Shown in pieces: positions 49,830 to 60,288 of a stretch of 64,000 nucleotides of DNA. Where the stretch lies: assembly GCF_900115555.1 (NCBI RefSeq), contig NZ_FOWX01000005.1:124001-188000 (forward strand), in the 5' to 3' direction. Origin of the DNA: Pseudomonas borbori. Its GTDB lineage: Bacteria; Pseudomonadota; Gammaproteobacteria; Pseudomonadales; Pseudomonadaceae. A program made the position numbers and the translations under genes. Position 1 is the stretch's first letter. The number at the start of each line of letters is the position of its first letter. The notes under the pieces were generated by a model. That model had not been told where the DNA came from. It saw only the letters and a list, made by a program, of their open reading frames with translations, and ran no database searches.

Positions 49830-50584
49830 CCTGTTGCTGCTGGCCGCACTGTCCAGCCCGCTTGCGTTGGCGCAGAGCCTGATCGACGTGCAGTCGCATG
49901 CCTTGCTGCGCTTGCCTGCGGTAACCAGCGTGGTGCGGGTGGAACGCCTGCATGTTGCGGATCATGGCACCTTGCTGATCCCGTCCGGGCTGAGCGAAAT
50001 GCATGTCGCAGAGCTGCGCCTGGGGCGTGATGCACGGATTGCCATTGCACCTGGCGAGCCAGCCTTTCGTCTGGACGTGGTGAACGCTGAGATCGCAGCC
50101 GGTGCGCAAATCAGCGCACGCGGTGCCCCTGGCTCGTTTCTGCAACCGGCAGTGCCGGGCCGTACGCTCAGCATCCGTCTGCGCGGTGTGGTGGTCGAGG
50201 CGCTCCTGCTCGATGCCCGTGGCGGCATGGGGGCACCAGGTTACGTTGGCCTGGATGGGGCCGATGGCAAGCCGGGCGGCTGTGCCTGGGGGGCAGGCCA
50301 GCCGCGGCCATGACGGGCTGAACGGCAGTGATGGTCAGGCCGGCGCTCGCGGTGGCCAGGTGCGTCTGGAAGTGCCGCTGGACTTTCCACTGGAGCGCTT
50401 GCAGGTACTCCTCGATGGCGGGGCAGGCGGTGCAGCCGGTAATGGCGGTAACGCTGGCGTCGGTGGCGCGAGCAAGGGCTGCTGGCTGTACAGCACGCAG
50501 CCTGCTCGCGATGGGCTGCCCGGCCAGGCTGGCCGGGCGGGGGCTGCAGGGGCGGCAGGCAATCTGGATGTAGTGCGCTTTTAA
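49822..50584 (+). pseudogene. Exported collagen-like (Gly-X-Y) protein, frameshifted
   Basis: The first frame (49822-50313) encodes a signal peptide (about residues 1-17) and a beta-rich domain, then stops after GGCAWGAGQPRP. The next frame resumes immediately with GQASRGHDGLNGSDGQAGAR and a Gly-rich tail to 50584. Removing one G from the six-G run at 50288-50293 joins both into a single protein of about 253 residues. It is either a disrupted gene, a sequencing error, or a phase-variable G-tract. Function unknown; probably periplasmic or surface exposed. Confidence 0.75.
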
Positions 50585-50621
50585 ATCTGCGGCTACAGGG
50601 CCAGGAGCGCCAGGCTCAGCC

Positions 50622-51086
50622 TCAAAAACCTGGGCGGGCGGCGGCGATGCTGACCACTACCAGGCCGAGGATCAGGTTGATACCCACCAGGCGGCGAATA
50701 CGCCCGAGCACAGCGCCGCCGCTCGGCCAGTCCGCGGCGGCCACTGCACGGCGCAGTTCGGGCAGTTGCAGTGCCTGCACGCGGATAAACAGCGCGAGCA
50801 TGGCGATATACAGGCCGATCATGATGTGCACATAGCGCGGCGCGGTCTCGAAACCGGAAAAGCGCAGGTGGAGCATGCCCACGCCGGTGACCGGCAGCAC
50901 TATCACGGCGGCCCAGACCCAGTAGAAGAAGCGCGGGAATACCTCGAGCCACAGTTTCAGGCGAGCGGGCGCCTCCAGTGCGCTGACCGCGGCGGGGCGC
51001 AGGATCATCCAGGCGAAGAACATGCCGCCGACCCAGACGAGTGCGGCGAGCAGATGCAGGGCGTAGGTCACAGCGTAAGGTGTCAT
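50622..51086 (-). CDS. CopD-family/DUF membrane protein
   Basis: This 154-residue protein with four predicted helices has a CopD-like pattern (HLLAALVWVGGMFFAWMILRP, FYWVWAAVIVLPVTGVGMLH). It may bind heme or copper via the conserved His in the first helix. No copper genes are nearby, so its function is unknown. It is divergent from dinG. Confidence 0.8.
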   Translation of the reverse strand: MTPYAVTYALHLLAALVWVGGMFFAWMILRPAAVSALEAPARLKLWLEVFPRFFYWVWAAVIVLPVTGVGMLHLRFSGFETAPRYVHIMIGLYIAMLALFIRVQALQLPELRRAVAAADWPSGGAVLGRIRRLVGINLILGLVVVSIAAARPGF

Positions 51087-51202
51087 GTAAAACTCCAGTC
51101 CGGGTTCTGCGCGTTAGCGCTTAGCGCGCTATGATAGCGGCCGTTGCCAGACACTGAAAATTTATCCAGCCTTTTCGCGCCCAGACCCTAGATTCAGATC
51201 CC

Positions 51203-53347
51203 ATGCTCAGTACCGAACTCAAGTCCCAGATCCAGGGCGCCTACACGCGTTTTCTCGAAGCCAAATCGCTCAAGCCACGTTATGGTCAGCGCTTGATGAT
51301 CGCCGACATCGCCAAGGTGTTGGGCACGATCGAGGTCGACGGGGAAGGTCGGCGCGAGGGCGAACCCGCCGTGGTGGCGGTCGAGGCCGGTACCGGCACC
51401 GGCAAGACGGTGGCCTATTGCCTGGCGGCGATTCCCGTGGCCAAGGCCGCCGGCAAGCGTCTGGTGATCGCCACCGCGACCGTGGCCCTGCAGGAGCAGA
51501 TCGTGCACAAGGATCTGCCCGATCTGATGCGCAACAGCGGTCTGAATTTCAGTTTCGCCCTGGCCAAGGGCCGTGGCCGCTACCTGTGCCTGTCCAAGCT
51601 CGATCTGCTGCTGCAGGAGGGCCATGCGCAAAGCGCCACCGCCCAGTTGTTCGAGGAGGAAGGCTTCCGCATCGACGTCGACGAGCAGAGCCAGAAACTG
51701 TTCGTCGCCATGATGGAAAAGCTCGCCGGCAACAAATGGGACGGCGACCGCGACAGCTGGCCCGAGGAGCTGGAGGACGCGCGCTGGTCGCAGCTGACCA
51801 CCGATCACAGCCAGTGCACCAGCCGGCATTGCCCGAACTTCCAGCAGTGTGCCTTCTACAAGGCCCGTGAAGGCATGGGCAAGGTCGACGTGATCGTCAC
51901 CAACCACGACATGGTCCTGGCCGATCTGGCCCTGGGCGGCGGCGCCGTGCTGCCCGACCCGCGCGAAACCCTCTATGTGTTCGACGAAGGCCATCACCTG
52001 CCGGACAAGGCCATCGGCCACTTCGCCCATTTCACCCGTTTGCGCTCGACCGCCGACTGGCTGGAACAGACCGCGAAGAATCTCAGCAAGCTGCTGGCCC
52101 AGCACCCCTTGCCGGGTGACCTGGGACGCTTGATCGAGCAGGTGCCGGAGCTGGCGCGGGAGATCAAGACCCAGCAGCAGTTCATGTTCAGCGCCTGCGA
52201 GCAGGTGGCCGAGTTCAAGCCCGGCGAAGACATGCAGGGCCGCGAACGGCCGCGTCACCGTTTCGTCGGCGGCCAGGTGCCGGAGCACCTGCGTGAGCTG
52301 GGCACCGAGTTGAAGAAGGGCTTTTCCAAACTCTCCGAGCTGTTCACCGGGGTGACCGAAAAACTCAAGGAAGCCATGGACGGCGAGGCCACCATCGGTA
52401 TCGCCAGTCACCAGGCCGAGGAGTGGTACCCGTTGTTCGGCAGTTTATTGGCCCGTGCCCATGGCAGCTGGGAATTGTGGCTGGCCTTCAGCGCCGAAGA
52501 CCCCGAAGACAGCCCGCCGATGGCGCGCTGGCTGACCCTGGCCGACAGCGGCGCCTTGTTCGACATCGAAGTCAACGCCAGCCCGATCCTCGCCGCCGAA
52601 ACCCTGCGGCGCAGCCTGTGGAACGTCGCCTACGGCGCCCTGGTGACCTCGGCGACGCTGACCGCGCTGGGCACCTTCGACCGCTACCGGATGCGCGCCG
52701 GCCTGCCCAAGGCGGCGGTGACCTCCGTGGTGCCGAGCCCTTTTCATCATGCCGATGCCGGCGTCTTGCGGGTACCGAACCTGAATGCCGATCCGCGCGA
52801 TGCGGTGGCGCATACCGCGGCTATCATCCGCGATCTGCCGGCGCTGGTGGCAGGCTCGCGCGGTACTCTGGTGCTGTTCTCCTCGCGCAAACAGATGCAG
52901 GACGTGTTCGAGGGCCTGGAGCGCGATTGGCGCAAGCGCGTGTTCATCCAGGGCAACCTGTCCAAGCAGGAAACCCTCAACAAGCACAAGGCGCGGGTCG
53001 ACAGCGGCGAGGACAGCGTGTTGTTCGGCCTGGCCAGTTTCGCCGAAGGCGTCGACCTGCCCGGCGCCTATTGCGAGCACGTGGTGATCGCCAAGATCCC
53101 CTTCGCCGTGCCGGATGACCCGGTGGAGGCGGCGCTGGCCGAGTGGATCGAGGCGCGCGGCGGCAACCCCTTCATGGAAATCGCCGTACCCGACGCCTCG
53201 CTGCGCCTGGTCCAGGCCTGCGGCCGACTGCTGCGTACCGAAGAGGACCGCGGCACCATCACCCTGCTCGACCGGCGGGTGGTGACCCAGCGCTATGGCA
53301 AGGCGATCCTCAATGCACTGCCGCCTTTTCGCCGGGAAATCGGCTAG
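51203..53347 (+). CDS. dinG: ATP-dependent DNA helicase DinG
   Basis: This 714-residue XPD-like superfamily 2 helicase has Walker A EAGTGTGKT (residues 61-69), the DEGH box (261-264) and four Cys fitting the [4Fe-4S] domain (Cys129, 205, 210, 216). Later motifs include VTSATLTALGTF and QACGRLLRTEEDRG. It unwinds 5'-3', resolving R-loops and G-quadruplexes. I find no LexA box in the 110-bp upstream region, so SOS control is not supported here. Confidence 0.95.
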   Translation: MLSTELKSQIQGAYTRFLEAKSLKPRYGQRLMIADIAKVLGTIEVDGEGRREGEPAVVAVEAGTGTGKTVAYCLAAIPVAKAAGKRLVIATATVALQEQIVHKDLPDLMRNSGLNFSFALAKGRGRYLCLSKLDLLLQEGHAQSATAQLFEEEGFRIDVDEQSQKLFVAMMEKLAGNKWDGDRDSWPEELEDARWSQLTTDHSQCTSRHCPNFQQCAFYKAREGMGKVDVIVTNHDMVLADLALGGGAVLPDPRETLYVFDEGHHLPDKAIGHFAHFTRLRSTADWLEQTAKNLSKLLAQHPLPGDLGRLIEQVPELAREIKTQQQFMFSACEQVAEFKPGEDMQGRERPRHRFVGGQVPEHLRELGTELKKGFSKLSELFTGVTEKLKEAMDGEATIGIASHQAEEWYPLFGSLLARAHGSWELWLAFSAEDPEDSPPMARWLTLADSGALFDIEVNASPILAAETLRRSLWNVAYGALVTSATLTALGTFDRYRMRAGLPKAAVTSVVPSPFHHADAGVLRVPNLNADPRDAVAHTAAIIRDLPALVAGSRGTLVLFSSRKQMQDVFEGLERDWRKRVFIQGNLSKQETLNKHKARVDSGEDSVLFGLASFAEGVDLPGAYCEHVVIAKIPFAVPDDPVEAALAEWIEARGGNPFMEIAVPDASLRLVQACGRLLRTEEDRGTITLLDRRVVTQRYGKAILNALPPFRREIG

Positions 53348-53429
53348 CCTGCCGCGCGGGTTCCCAAGTGCGGTGCGGGCTGGAACAATACGCGGCTGAT
53401 CATCCATTCCCCCGACCAAGGAGCCGCCT

Positions 53430-54575
53430 GTGCAGATTCAGGGCTATTTTGACCTTCAGTTCGAGGCCGTCAAGGACGCCTTCGCCGCCTTGTTCGAGGA
53501 CCCGCAGGAACGTGGCGCGGCGCTCTGCGTGCAGGTGGCCGGCGAGACGGTGCTGGATATCTGGGCCGGGGTGGCGGACAAGGACGCTCAGCAGGCCTGG
53601 CACAGCGACACCATCCTCAACCTGTTTTCCTGCACCAAGACCTTTACCGCCGTGACTGCCTTGCAGTTGGTCGGCGAGGGCAAGCTCGAGCTGGACGCGC
53701 CCGTGGCCCGCTATTGGCCGGAGTTCGCCGCCGCCGGCAAGGAAAAAATCACCCTGCGCCATCTGCTCTGCCACCAGGCCGGGCTGCCGGCGCTGCGCCA
53801 GATGCTGCCGGCCGAGGCGCTGTACGACTGGCAGGCCATGACCGCGGCCCTGGCAGCCGAACAACCCTGGTGGCCGCTCGGCGAGGGCCATGGTTATGCG
53901 CCCATCACCTACGGCTGGCTGGTTGGCGAACTGCTGCGGCGCATCGAAGACCGCGGTCCGGGCGAGTCGATAGTCGCGCGCACCGCCAAACCCCTGGGTC
54001 TGGATTTTCATGTCGGCCTGGCCGATGAGGAGTTCGAGCGGGTAGCGCATATATCCCGCGGCAAGGGCAACCTGGGCGACGCCGCCGCCCAGCGCCTGCT
54101 CAAGGTCATGATGAGCGACTCCGCGGCCATGAGTACGCGCGCCTTCAGCAACCCGCCGTCGATCATGACCAGCACCAACAAGCCGCAATGGCGGCGCATG
54201 CAGCAGCCGGCGGCCAACGGCCACGGCAATGCACGCAGCCTGGCCGGTTTTTACAGTGGTTTGCTCGATGGCCGCTTGCTGGAAAGCGAATTGCTCGACG
54301 AGCTGACCCGTGAGCATGGCGTCGGTGACGACAAGACCCTGCTGACCCGCACCCGCTTCGGCCTGGGCTGCATGCTCGACCAGCCCGAGGTGGCCAATGC
54401 CACCTATGGCATGGGGCCGCGGGCGTTCGGACACCCTGGGGCGGGCGGCTCCAGCGGTTTTGCCGATCCGGAACGCGATGTGGCGTTTGGCTTCGTGGTC
54501 AATAATTTGGGACCGTTCGTCTTGATGGACCCTCGTGCACAGAAACTTGCGCGTGTTTTGGCAGATTGTCTGTAG
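53430..54575 (+). CDS. Serine esterase of the beta-lactamase (class C/EstB) fold
   Basis: The 381-residue cytoplasmic protein has the active-site S-x-x-K (Ser67-Cys-Thr-Lys70) in LFSCTKTFTAV and the HLLCHQAGLPAL block. A Tyr-containing segment (GYAPITYGW) lies near residue 155, and HPGAGGSSGFADP near the end replaces the KTG box. Such proteins are usually esterases rather than beta-lactamases. There is no signal peptide. The substrate is unknown. It follows dinG by 82 bp. Confidence 0.88.
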   Translation: MQIQGYFDLQFEAVKDAFAALFEDPQERGAALCVQVAGETVLDIWAGVADKDAQQAWHSDTILNLFSCTKTFTAVTALQLVGEGKLELDAPVARYWPEFAAAGKEKITLRHLLCHQAGLPALRQMLPAEALYDWQAMTAALAAEQPWWPLGEGHGYAPITYGWLVGELLRRIEDRGPGESIVARTAKPLGLDFHVGLADEEFERVAHISRGKGNLGDAAAQRLLKVMMSDSAAMSTRAFSNPPSIMTSTNKPQWRRMQQPAANGHGNARSLAGFYSGLLDGRLLESELLDELTREHGVGDDKTLLTRTRFGLGCMLDQPEVANATYGMGPRAFGHPGAGGSSGFADPERDVAFGFVVNNLGPFVLMDPRAQKLARVLADCL

Positions 54576-54672
54576 GAAGCTCGGCTAAACTCCCCAGCAC
54601 ATTAGGCTTGTTCAAATTGTTCATACCGGCCCGGCGCCGGTTTCCTTAGACTATTTCGCATGTGGATGACCG

Positions 54673-55323
54673 ATGCTCGCCAATAAATCTCTCGCCTTCG
54701 CCCTGTGTCTGCTCCTCGCCGGTTGTGCCGGCACCGAGAAGAGCAAGAAGCCACTAGCGGTTGCCATGCCGAGTCCGAAAGTCACCCAGGCCTGGCTCGA
54801 CGATTACGAGCCGCGCGTACGTGAGGCAATCAAGGGCAGCCACTTCGAGCTGGAGCGGCGCGAGAACCTGCTGGTGGTGACGGCGCCGGTGCAGGGCACC
54901 TTCAACCCGGATCGTCCCTTCATGCTGCTGCCGGTGACCCTCGGGCCGATCAGCCGGGTTGCCAAATTGCTGGAAGGCGACCAGGGTGTTGCCGTGCTGG
55001 TGATCGGCCATGCCGACAGCAGCGGCGCCGCTGCGGCCAACCGCGAGCTGAGTCATGAGCGGGCGCGGGCCTTTACCGCAATCTTCCGGCTCAGTGGACT
55101 GAAGCAAAATCGTTTGATGGTCAAAGGCATGGGCTCGGACATGCCGCGGGCGGCCAATGACAGCGTCGAGGGTCGTGCGCTCAATCGGCGGGTGGAAATC
55201 ATCCTGACTTCAAAGGACACCATGCGGGGGCTGGTCGCCAAATACAGCCAGCCGGCTCCGGCCGCGCTAGTCGCAGTCAGCGCCAAGCCGAAAGACAGTG
55301 CCGATTCGGCGGCAGGCAAGTAG
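54673..55323 (+). CDS. OmpA-family lipoprotein
   Basis: This 216-residue lipoprotein (lipobox LAGC, Cys18) has an N-terminal alpha/beta segment (about 30-85) and an OmpA peptidoglycan-binding domain with VIGHADSSGAAAANRELSHERARAF and GRALNRRVEI. An Ala/Lys-rich tail follows. It is a distant relative of the pair at 47.9-49.4 kb, not a copy. It lies 74 bp before pdxH. Confidence 0.9.
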   Translation: MLANKSLAFALCLLLAGCAGTEKSKKPLAVAMPSPKVTQAWLDDYEPRVREAIKGSHFELERRENLLVVTAPVQGTFNPDRPFMLLPVTLGPISRVAKLLEGDQGVAVLVIGHADSSGAAAANRELSHERARAFTAIFRLSGLKQNRLMVKGMGSDMPRAANDSVEGRALNRRVEIILTSKDTMRGLVAKYSQPAPAALVAVSAKPKDSADSAAGK

Positions 55324-55397
55324 ATCCTTGCCCTGGATCAAGCCAAGTCGGGTGGCTCCGGGTAAGCTAGGCAGCTTCCGTTCTCAAGGGCTTTGTC

Positions 55398-56045
55398 ATG
55401 ACCCAGACCTTGGCCGATATGCGCCGCGACTACATCCGTGATGGCTTGAGCGAGGCGCAGGCGCCTGCCGAGCCATTCAGCTTGTTCAAACAATGGTTTG
55501 CCGATGCGGTGAAAACCGAGCAACCCCCGGTCGAGCCCAATACCATGACCCTGGCCACCGTCGATACCGACGGCCGTCCACATTGCCGGGTGCTGCTGCT
55601 CAAGGGGCTGGACGAGCGCGGGTTCACCTTCTTCAGCAACTACGACAGTGCCAAGGGCGAGCAACTGGCCGCCAGGCCCTACGCGGCCATGACCTTCTTC
55701 TGGCCGAGCCTGGAGCGTCAGGTGCGCATCGAAGGGCGGGTCGAACGTGTTACTGCGGCCGAATCCGATGCCTATTTTCAGGTGCGTCCGCTGGGCAGCC
55801 GCCTGGGCGCCTGGGCTTCGCCGCAGAGCCAGGTGATCAAGGATCGTGCCGAGCTTGAAAGGCTGTTGGCGCAAGTCAAGGAGCGCTTTCTCGAGCAGGC
55901 GCCACATTGTCCGCCACACTGGGGTGGTTATCGTCTGCTGGCCGAGCGTGTCGAGTTCTGGCAGGGCCGCGCCAGTCGTCTGCATGACCGCCTCGATTAC
56001 CGCCTGCACGACGGTGTCTGGAGTCGCGAGCGGCTGGCGCCCTGA
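55398..56045 (+). CDS. pdxH: Pyridoxine/pyridoxamine 5'-phosphate oxidase
   Basis: PdxH makes pyridoxal 5'-phosphate using FMN and O2. The 215-residue protein has the FMN/substrate blocks [43 protein letters not shown] and [14 protein letters not shown], and the C-terminal [10 protein letters not shown]. Full length and intact. Confidence 0.96.
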   Translation: MTQTLADMRRDYIRDGLSEAQAPAEPFSLFKQWFADAVKTEQPPVEPNTMTLATVDTDGRPHCRVLLLKGLDERGFTFFSNYDSAKGEQLAARPYAAMTFFWPSLERQVRIEGRVERVTAAESDAYFQVRPLGSRLGAWASPQSQVIKDRAELERLLAQVKERFLEQAPHCPPHWGGYRLLAERVEFWQGRASRLHDRLDYRLHDGVWSRERLAP

Positions 56046-56158
56046 TCCCCGGGCTGGATCCGATCTGTTGCATACGGGGCGCCTGCGGGCGCCCCGCTGT
56101 TTTTGCGCGAGTGATAACTGCCTTCGCTGAGCGCCGCCGGCGGGCGCAGGCTCTCCCC

Positions 56159-56395
56159 TCAGGGCGCCCGGTAGTCGGCGGCCGCGCGTTCCAGCCAGGC
56201 CTGCAGTTCGCGGCGCTTGACCTTGCCGGCCTGGGCTTCGCTCAGGCGCTGGAGCATGTAGGCCTTCTTTGCGGCGTCCTTGCCGGCCAGCGATAAGGCC
56301 AGGTCGCGGTCTGCCCAGCGCTTGATGCGCACGAACAGCCACCAGTGGAAGTAAAGCCCGGCACAGGTCAGGCTGGCGATGATGAAGTAATCCAT
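56159..56395 (-). CDS. Small membrane-anchored hypothetical protein
   Basis: This 78-residue protein has one N-terminal membrane helix (MDYFIIASLTCAGLYFHWWLFV) and then a charged helical cytoplasmic part rich in Arg, Lys and Ala. There are no motifs I recognise. It is convergent with pdxH and divergent from the SlyB-like gene. Confidence 0.65.
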   Translation of the reverse strand: MDYFIIASLTCAGLYFHWWLFVRIKRWADRDLALSLAGKDAAKKAYMLQRLSEAQAGKVKRRELQAWLERAAADYRAP

Positions 56396-56549
56396 GGGGG
56401 CTGTCCCTCCTTAATGCGGCGAAGCCTAACCGATAGCCTAAGCTGACTGAAGCAGGCTGGCCGTTGCGCAGGGTTTTTCCAGGGGCAGGATGACAGCTGC
56501 GTGCTTTGTCGGTCTAATAAGCCAAATATTGCAAGCGGAGGCGGTTCTC

Positions 56550-57014
56550 ATGCGTAAGCCAGTTGCGTTGGTTACAGTTTTTACGGCATTGGCTCTGATC
56601 CTGGGTGGATGCGCGTCCAGTCTGACGGGCGACACTTATTCGCGCGATGAGGCGCGCGCGGTGCAAACCGTGCGCATGGGGACTATCGAATCGCTGCGGC
56701 CGGTGAAGATCGAAGGTACCAAGACGCCGATCGGCGCCGGCGCCGGTGCGGTGGTTGGGGGCGTAGCCGGCAGCGGTGTCGGTAGTGGTCGCGGCAGCGC
56801 CGTGGCGGCAGTGATTGGAGCAGTGGCCGGTGGCTTGATTGGCGCCGCGACCGAAGAGGGCTTCACGCGCACCCAAGGTGTGGAAATCACTGTGCGCGAG
56901 GACGATGGCACCATGCGCGCCTATGTCCAGGCTGTCGAGGAGAATCAGGTCTTTCGGGTTGGTCAGCGTGTACGGATCATGACGGTCAACGGCACCAGCC
57001 GCGTCGCCCCTTGA
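56550..57014 (+). CDS. SlyB-like outer-membrane lipoprotein (17-kDa antigen family)
   Basis: The start at 56550 (MRKPVALVTVF) gives 154 residues with lipobox LGGC (Cys21). The Gly-rich glycine-zipper segment GAGAGAVVGGVAGSGVGSG (about 62-80) and the C-terminal domain VEITVREDDGTMRAYVQ match the Rickettsia 17-kDa antigen/SlyB family. It probably inserts in the outer membrane and supports envelope integrity. An intrinsic terminator follows. Confidence 0.9.
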   Translation: MRKPVALVTVFTALALILGGCASSLTGDTYSRDEARAVQTVRMGTIESLRPVKIEGTKTPIGAGAGAVVGGVAGSGVGSGRGSAVAAVIGAVAGGLIGAATEEGFTRTQGVEITVREDDGTMRAYVQAVEENQVFRVGQRVRIMTVNGTSRVAP

Positions 57015-57024
57015 ACCATGCTCA

Positions 57025-57056
57025 AGCCGGGTCAGCGTCAGCTGATCCGGCTTTTT
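57025..57056 (+). terminator. Intrinsic terminator after the SlyB-like gene
   Basis: AGCCGGGTCAGC pairs with GCTGATCCGGCT (one wobble) around GTCA, ending in five T. Confidence 0.85.
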
Positions 57057-57119
57057 CGTGTGCGTAATTCAACGATTCCTACCCACCCGCTGGCAGTCTG
57101 TTGAACGGCTACCTGCGAT

Positions 57120-57144
57120 GCCCCTCTTGATAAAAGAGAGGGGC
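57120..57144. other. Hairpin upstream of the antiporter operon
   Basis: GCCCCTCT and AGAGGGGC form a perfect 8-bp stem with a 9-nt loop. No T-run follows. Confidence 0.4.
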
Positions 57145-57193
57145 GTTAAAAACCGGCCTGCTACAGTCAGACAATCCCGCAGGTTGCGATTTT

Positions 57194-57490
57194 AGTAATA
57201 CTTCTATTCGTATTGCTGCATCGATAGGCATGGATAATCGTGAAATAATCCCGCGCCGACAAAGGCTTAGCCGGCTCTGACAGAGGTCGGCGAGCGGCGG
57301 TCGAGCAATGTAAAAGGGCTCTCGGGGAATGACCACGGCCTTCCCGGGTCACGCAGCAGGCGTAGACCTGCCAATACGATAAGGCGCGCCAGAGCCATGA
57401 CGCGGATTCAGCGTCACGGGGCCTGGCGTAGCAGTTTGGACGCTAAGCGTCGGCCATGATCTGGTCGGCGGACTTGCAAAAAGGGGTTTT
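57194..57490 (+). promoter_or_regulatory. Long structured leader of the Na+/H+ antiporter operon
   Basis: The 480-bp gap before mnhA has no gene. It contains an imperfect inverted repeat AGTAATAC-N8-GTATTGCT (57194-57217), a 7-bp stem CGCCGAC/GTCGGCG (57254-57292) and small hairpins near 57398-57416 and 57439-57451. They suggest an operator and a structured 5' leader. I do not recognise any riboswitch class. Confidence 0.35.
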
Positions 57491-57494
57491 GTGT

Positions 57495-60287
57495 ATGGCG
57501 CTTGCGCTAATTGTCGCCTTGCCATTCTTGGGGATGATCCTGCCATTGCTGGCCGAGCGAGTGGGGCGTTCGGCCTGCTCGGTGGCGGCGGGACTGGCGC
57601 CGATGCTGGCCCTGATCCTGTTGTTGTCGCAACAATCGTCGGTGTTTGCCGGTGATCTGGTCAGGGTCAAGCTGAGCTGGTTGCCGTCGCTGGGGCTGAA
57701 TCTGAGCTTACGCCTGGATGGCCTGGGTTTCCTGTTCGCCTTGCTGATTCTCGGCATCGGCCTGCTGGTGATTCTCTACGCCCGCTACTACCTGGCGAAA
57801 CAGGAGCCGATGGGGCGTTTCTTCGCGTTCCTGCTGCTGTTCATGGGCTCCATGCTCGGCGTGGTGTTGTCGGAAAATCTGCTGCTGATGCTGATGTTCT
57901 GGGAGCTGACCAGCCTCTCGTCGTTCCTCCTGATCGGCTTCTGGAGTGGCCGTTCGGATGCCCGCACCGGTGCGCGCATGGCCCTGGCAGTGACCGGCGG
58001 CGGCGGTCTGGCCCTGCTCGCGGGGATCCTGCTGATTGGCCATATCGCCGGCAGCTTCGAGCTGTCGCAGGTACTGGCGGCCGGTTATGCGATTCGCGCC
58101 CATGCGCTGTATCCCCTGGCCCTGGTGCTGGTGCTGCTCGGGGTGTTCACCAAATCGGCGCAGTTTCCCTTCCACTTCTGGCTGCCCCACGCGATGGCGG
58201 CGCCGACCCCGGTTTCGGCCTATCTGCACTCGGCGACCATGGTCAAGGCCGGGGTGTTTCTGCTGGCGCGGCTGTACCCGGCACTGGCCGGTTCCGAATG
58301 GTGGTTCTACCTGGTCAGCATCACCGGCCTGGTGACCCTGTTGGTCGGCGCCGGTATGGCCCTGTTCCAGCACGACCTCAAGGGCCTGCTGGCCTACTCG
58401 ACCATCAGCCACCTGGGGCTGATCACCCTGCTGTTCGGCCTCGACACGCGCCTGGCGGCGGTGGCGGCGGTGTTCCACATCATCAACCATGCGACCTTCA
58501 AGGCCTCGCTGTTCATGGCCGCAGGGATCATCGACCACGAGACCGGCAGCCGCGACATGCGCCGCATCAACGGCATGTGGAAGTACATGCCGCACACGGC
58601 CATGCTGGCGATGGTAGCGGCCTCGGCGATGGCCGGGGTGCCCCTGCTCAACGGCTTCCTGAGCAAGGAGATGTTCTTCAGCGAGACCCTCAACCAGCAC
58701 CTGCTCGGCAGCTTCAACTGGGTGATCCCGGCGGCGGCGACCCTGGCCGGGGTGTTCTCGGTGGCCTATTCGCTGCGCTTTATCCATGACGTGTTCTTCA
58801 ACGGCGAACCGATCAACCTGCCGAAGTACCCGCCCCATGAGCCGCCGCGCTATATGAAAGTACCGGTGGAAGTCCTGGTATTCCTCTGCCTGCTGGTCGG
58901 CATAGTGCCGGCCTACACGGTGGCGCCGCTGCTCGCCGTGGCGGCGACCTCGACCCTGGGCGGCGGCCTGCCCGAGTACAGCCTGGCAATCTGGCATGGC
59001 TTCAACCTGCCGTTGCTGATGAGCTTCATCGCCCTGTTCGGCGGGATTCTCGTCTATTCCTGCCGCCAGCCATTGTTCCGCTGGTATGCCGGGCTGCCGA
59101 GCATGGATGCCCGTTTGCTGTTCGAGCAGGCCATGCTGCTGCTGGTGCGGGGCTGCGTGGCCATTACCAGGCGCCTGGAGAACGGTTCGCTGCAGCATTA
59201 TCTGGCGCTGCTGCTGGGCGCCGCGCTGGTGGTGGTGACTGTCGGTCTCGGCCCCTTGCCGCAAGTCACCGGCTCGCTGGCGCTGACCCCGATCGACGGT
59301 ATCACCGCCCTGGGTCTGGGCATTCTGGCCCTGGCCGCTCTGACCACTGTGGTGTTCCATCGTCAGCGCCTGGTGTCGCTGCTGATGCTTAGCGTGGTCG
59401 GCCTGATGGTGGCGCTGGCCTTTGCCCGTTACTCGGCACCGGATCTGGCCCTGACCCAGCTGTCAGTGGAGGTGGTGACCATCGTCCTGCTGATGCTGGC
59501 GCTGTACTTCCTGCCCGCTCATACGCGCGGCGAGTCGAGCAGCATCCGCGGTCTGCGCGATTTCACCCTGGCGGTAGGCAGCGGCGTGATGGTGGCGATC
59601 CTGGTATTCGCCGTGTTGACCCGTCCTTACGACAGCATCTCCAGCTTCTTCCTGGACAACAGCCTGTCCGGTGGTGGGGGCAGCAACGTGGTCAACGTGA
59701 TCCTGGTGGACTTCCGCGGCTTCGATACTCTGGGTGAAATCAGCGTGCTGGCGATTGCCGGCGTCGGCATCTACGCCATGCTCGACGGCCTGCGTCTGTT
59801 CCAGCCGCACGCCGACGCCGAAGGCCGCAGTTGGGCGCGTGATCGCCATCCGCTGATCCTGGCGACATTGTCGCGGGTGTTGTTGCCGATGGCGCTGTTG
59901 ATTTCGGTGTTCATCTTCCTGCGCGGCCACAACCTGCCGGGTGGGGGGTTCATTGCCGGCCTGGTCACCGCCGTGGCGCTGATCCTGCAGTACGTCGCCA
60001 GCGGCGTGCAGTGGACCCAGTCGCGGCTGCCGCTCAACTATCACCGCGTGGCCGGCGCCGGGGTGCTGATCGCCGGTCTTACCGGACTTGGCAGTTGGCT
60101 GTTCGATCGGCCGTTCCTGACCTCGGCATTCGGCCATTTCGAGATCCCCCTGGTCGGAGAGATCGAATTGGCCACTGCCATGCTGTTTGACCTGGGGGTG
60201 TACCTGACCGTAGTCGGTGCGACCCTGCTGATTCTCGCCAACCTGGGCAAGCTGACCCAGGAAAAGGCCGGACAAGAGGTACTTTGA
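57495..60287 (+). CDS. mnhA: Mrp-type Na+/H+ antiporter subunit A fused to subunit B
   Basis: The start at 57495 ([13 protein letters not shown]) gives 930 residues. The first 650 form the NuoL/ND5-like antiporter channel with about 14 to 16 helices and the conserved [29 protein letters not shown] block. After an MnhA-specific region comes an MnhB-like domain (about 790-925) with [22 protein letters not shown] and B are thus one polypeptide, so the operon has six genes, as in P. aeruginosa shaA and the PhaAB type. It exchanges Na+ (or K+) for H+. Confidence 0.95.
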   Translation: MALALIVALPFLGMILPLLAERVGRSACSVAAGLAPMLALILLLSQQSSVFAGDLVRVKLSWLPSLGLNLSLRLDGLGFLFALLILGIGLLVILYARYYLAKQEPMGRFFAFLLLFMGSMLGVVLSENLLLMLMFWELTSLSSFLLIGFWSGRSDARTGARMALAVTGGGGLALLAGILLIGHIAGSFELSQVLAAGYAIRAHALYPLALVLVLLGVFTKSAQFPFHFWLPHAMAAPTPVSAYLHSATMVKAGVFLLARLYPALAGSEWWFYLVSITGLVTLLVGAGMALFQHDLKGLLAYSTISHLGLITLLFGLDTRLAAVAAVFHIINHATFKASLFMAAGIIDHETGSRDMRRINGMWKYMPHTAMLAMVAASAMAGVPLLNGFLSKEMFFSETLNQHLLGSFNWVIPAAATLAGVFSVAYSLRFIHDVFFNGEPINLPKYPPHEPPRYMKVPVEVLVFLCLLVGIVPAYTVAPLLAVAATSTLGGGLPEYSLAIWHGFNLPLLMSFIALFGGILVYSCRQPLFRWYAGLPSMDARLLFEQAMLLLVRGCVAITRRLENGSLQHYLALLLGAALVVVTVGLGPLPQVTGSLALTPIDGITALGLGILALAALTTVVFHRQRLVSLLMLSVVGLMVALAFARYSAPDLALTQLSVEVVTIVLLMLALYFLPAHTRGESSSIRGLRDFTLAVGSGVMVAILVFAVLTRPYDSISSFFLDNSLSGGGGSNVVNVILVDFRGFDTLGEISVLAIAGVGIYAMLDGLRLFQPHADAEGRSWARDRHPLILATLSRVLLPMALLISVFIFLRGHNLPGGGFIAGLVTAVALILQYVASGVQWTQSRLPLNYHRVAGAGVLIAGLTGLGSWLFDRPFLTSAFGHFEIPLVGEIELATAMLFDLGVYLTVVGATLLILANLGKLTQEKAGQEVL

Positions 60288-60288
60288 G

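Noticed and set aside
51087-51202. LexA box ahead of dinG
   Set aside because: I looked for the CTGT-N8-ACAG pattern and found none.
57708-59360. 550-residue minus-strand frame over mnhA
   Set aside because: Composition (Gln/His/Arg) is the complement of a hydrophobic membrane protein; no ribosome-binding site or family.
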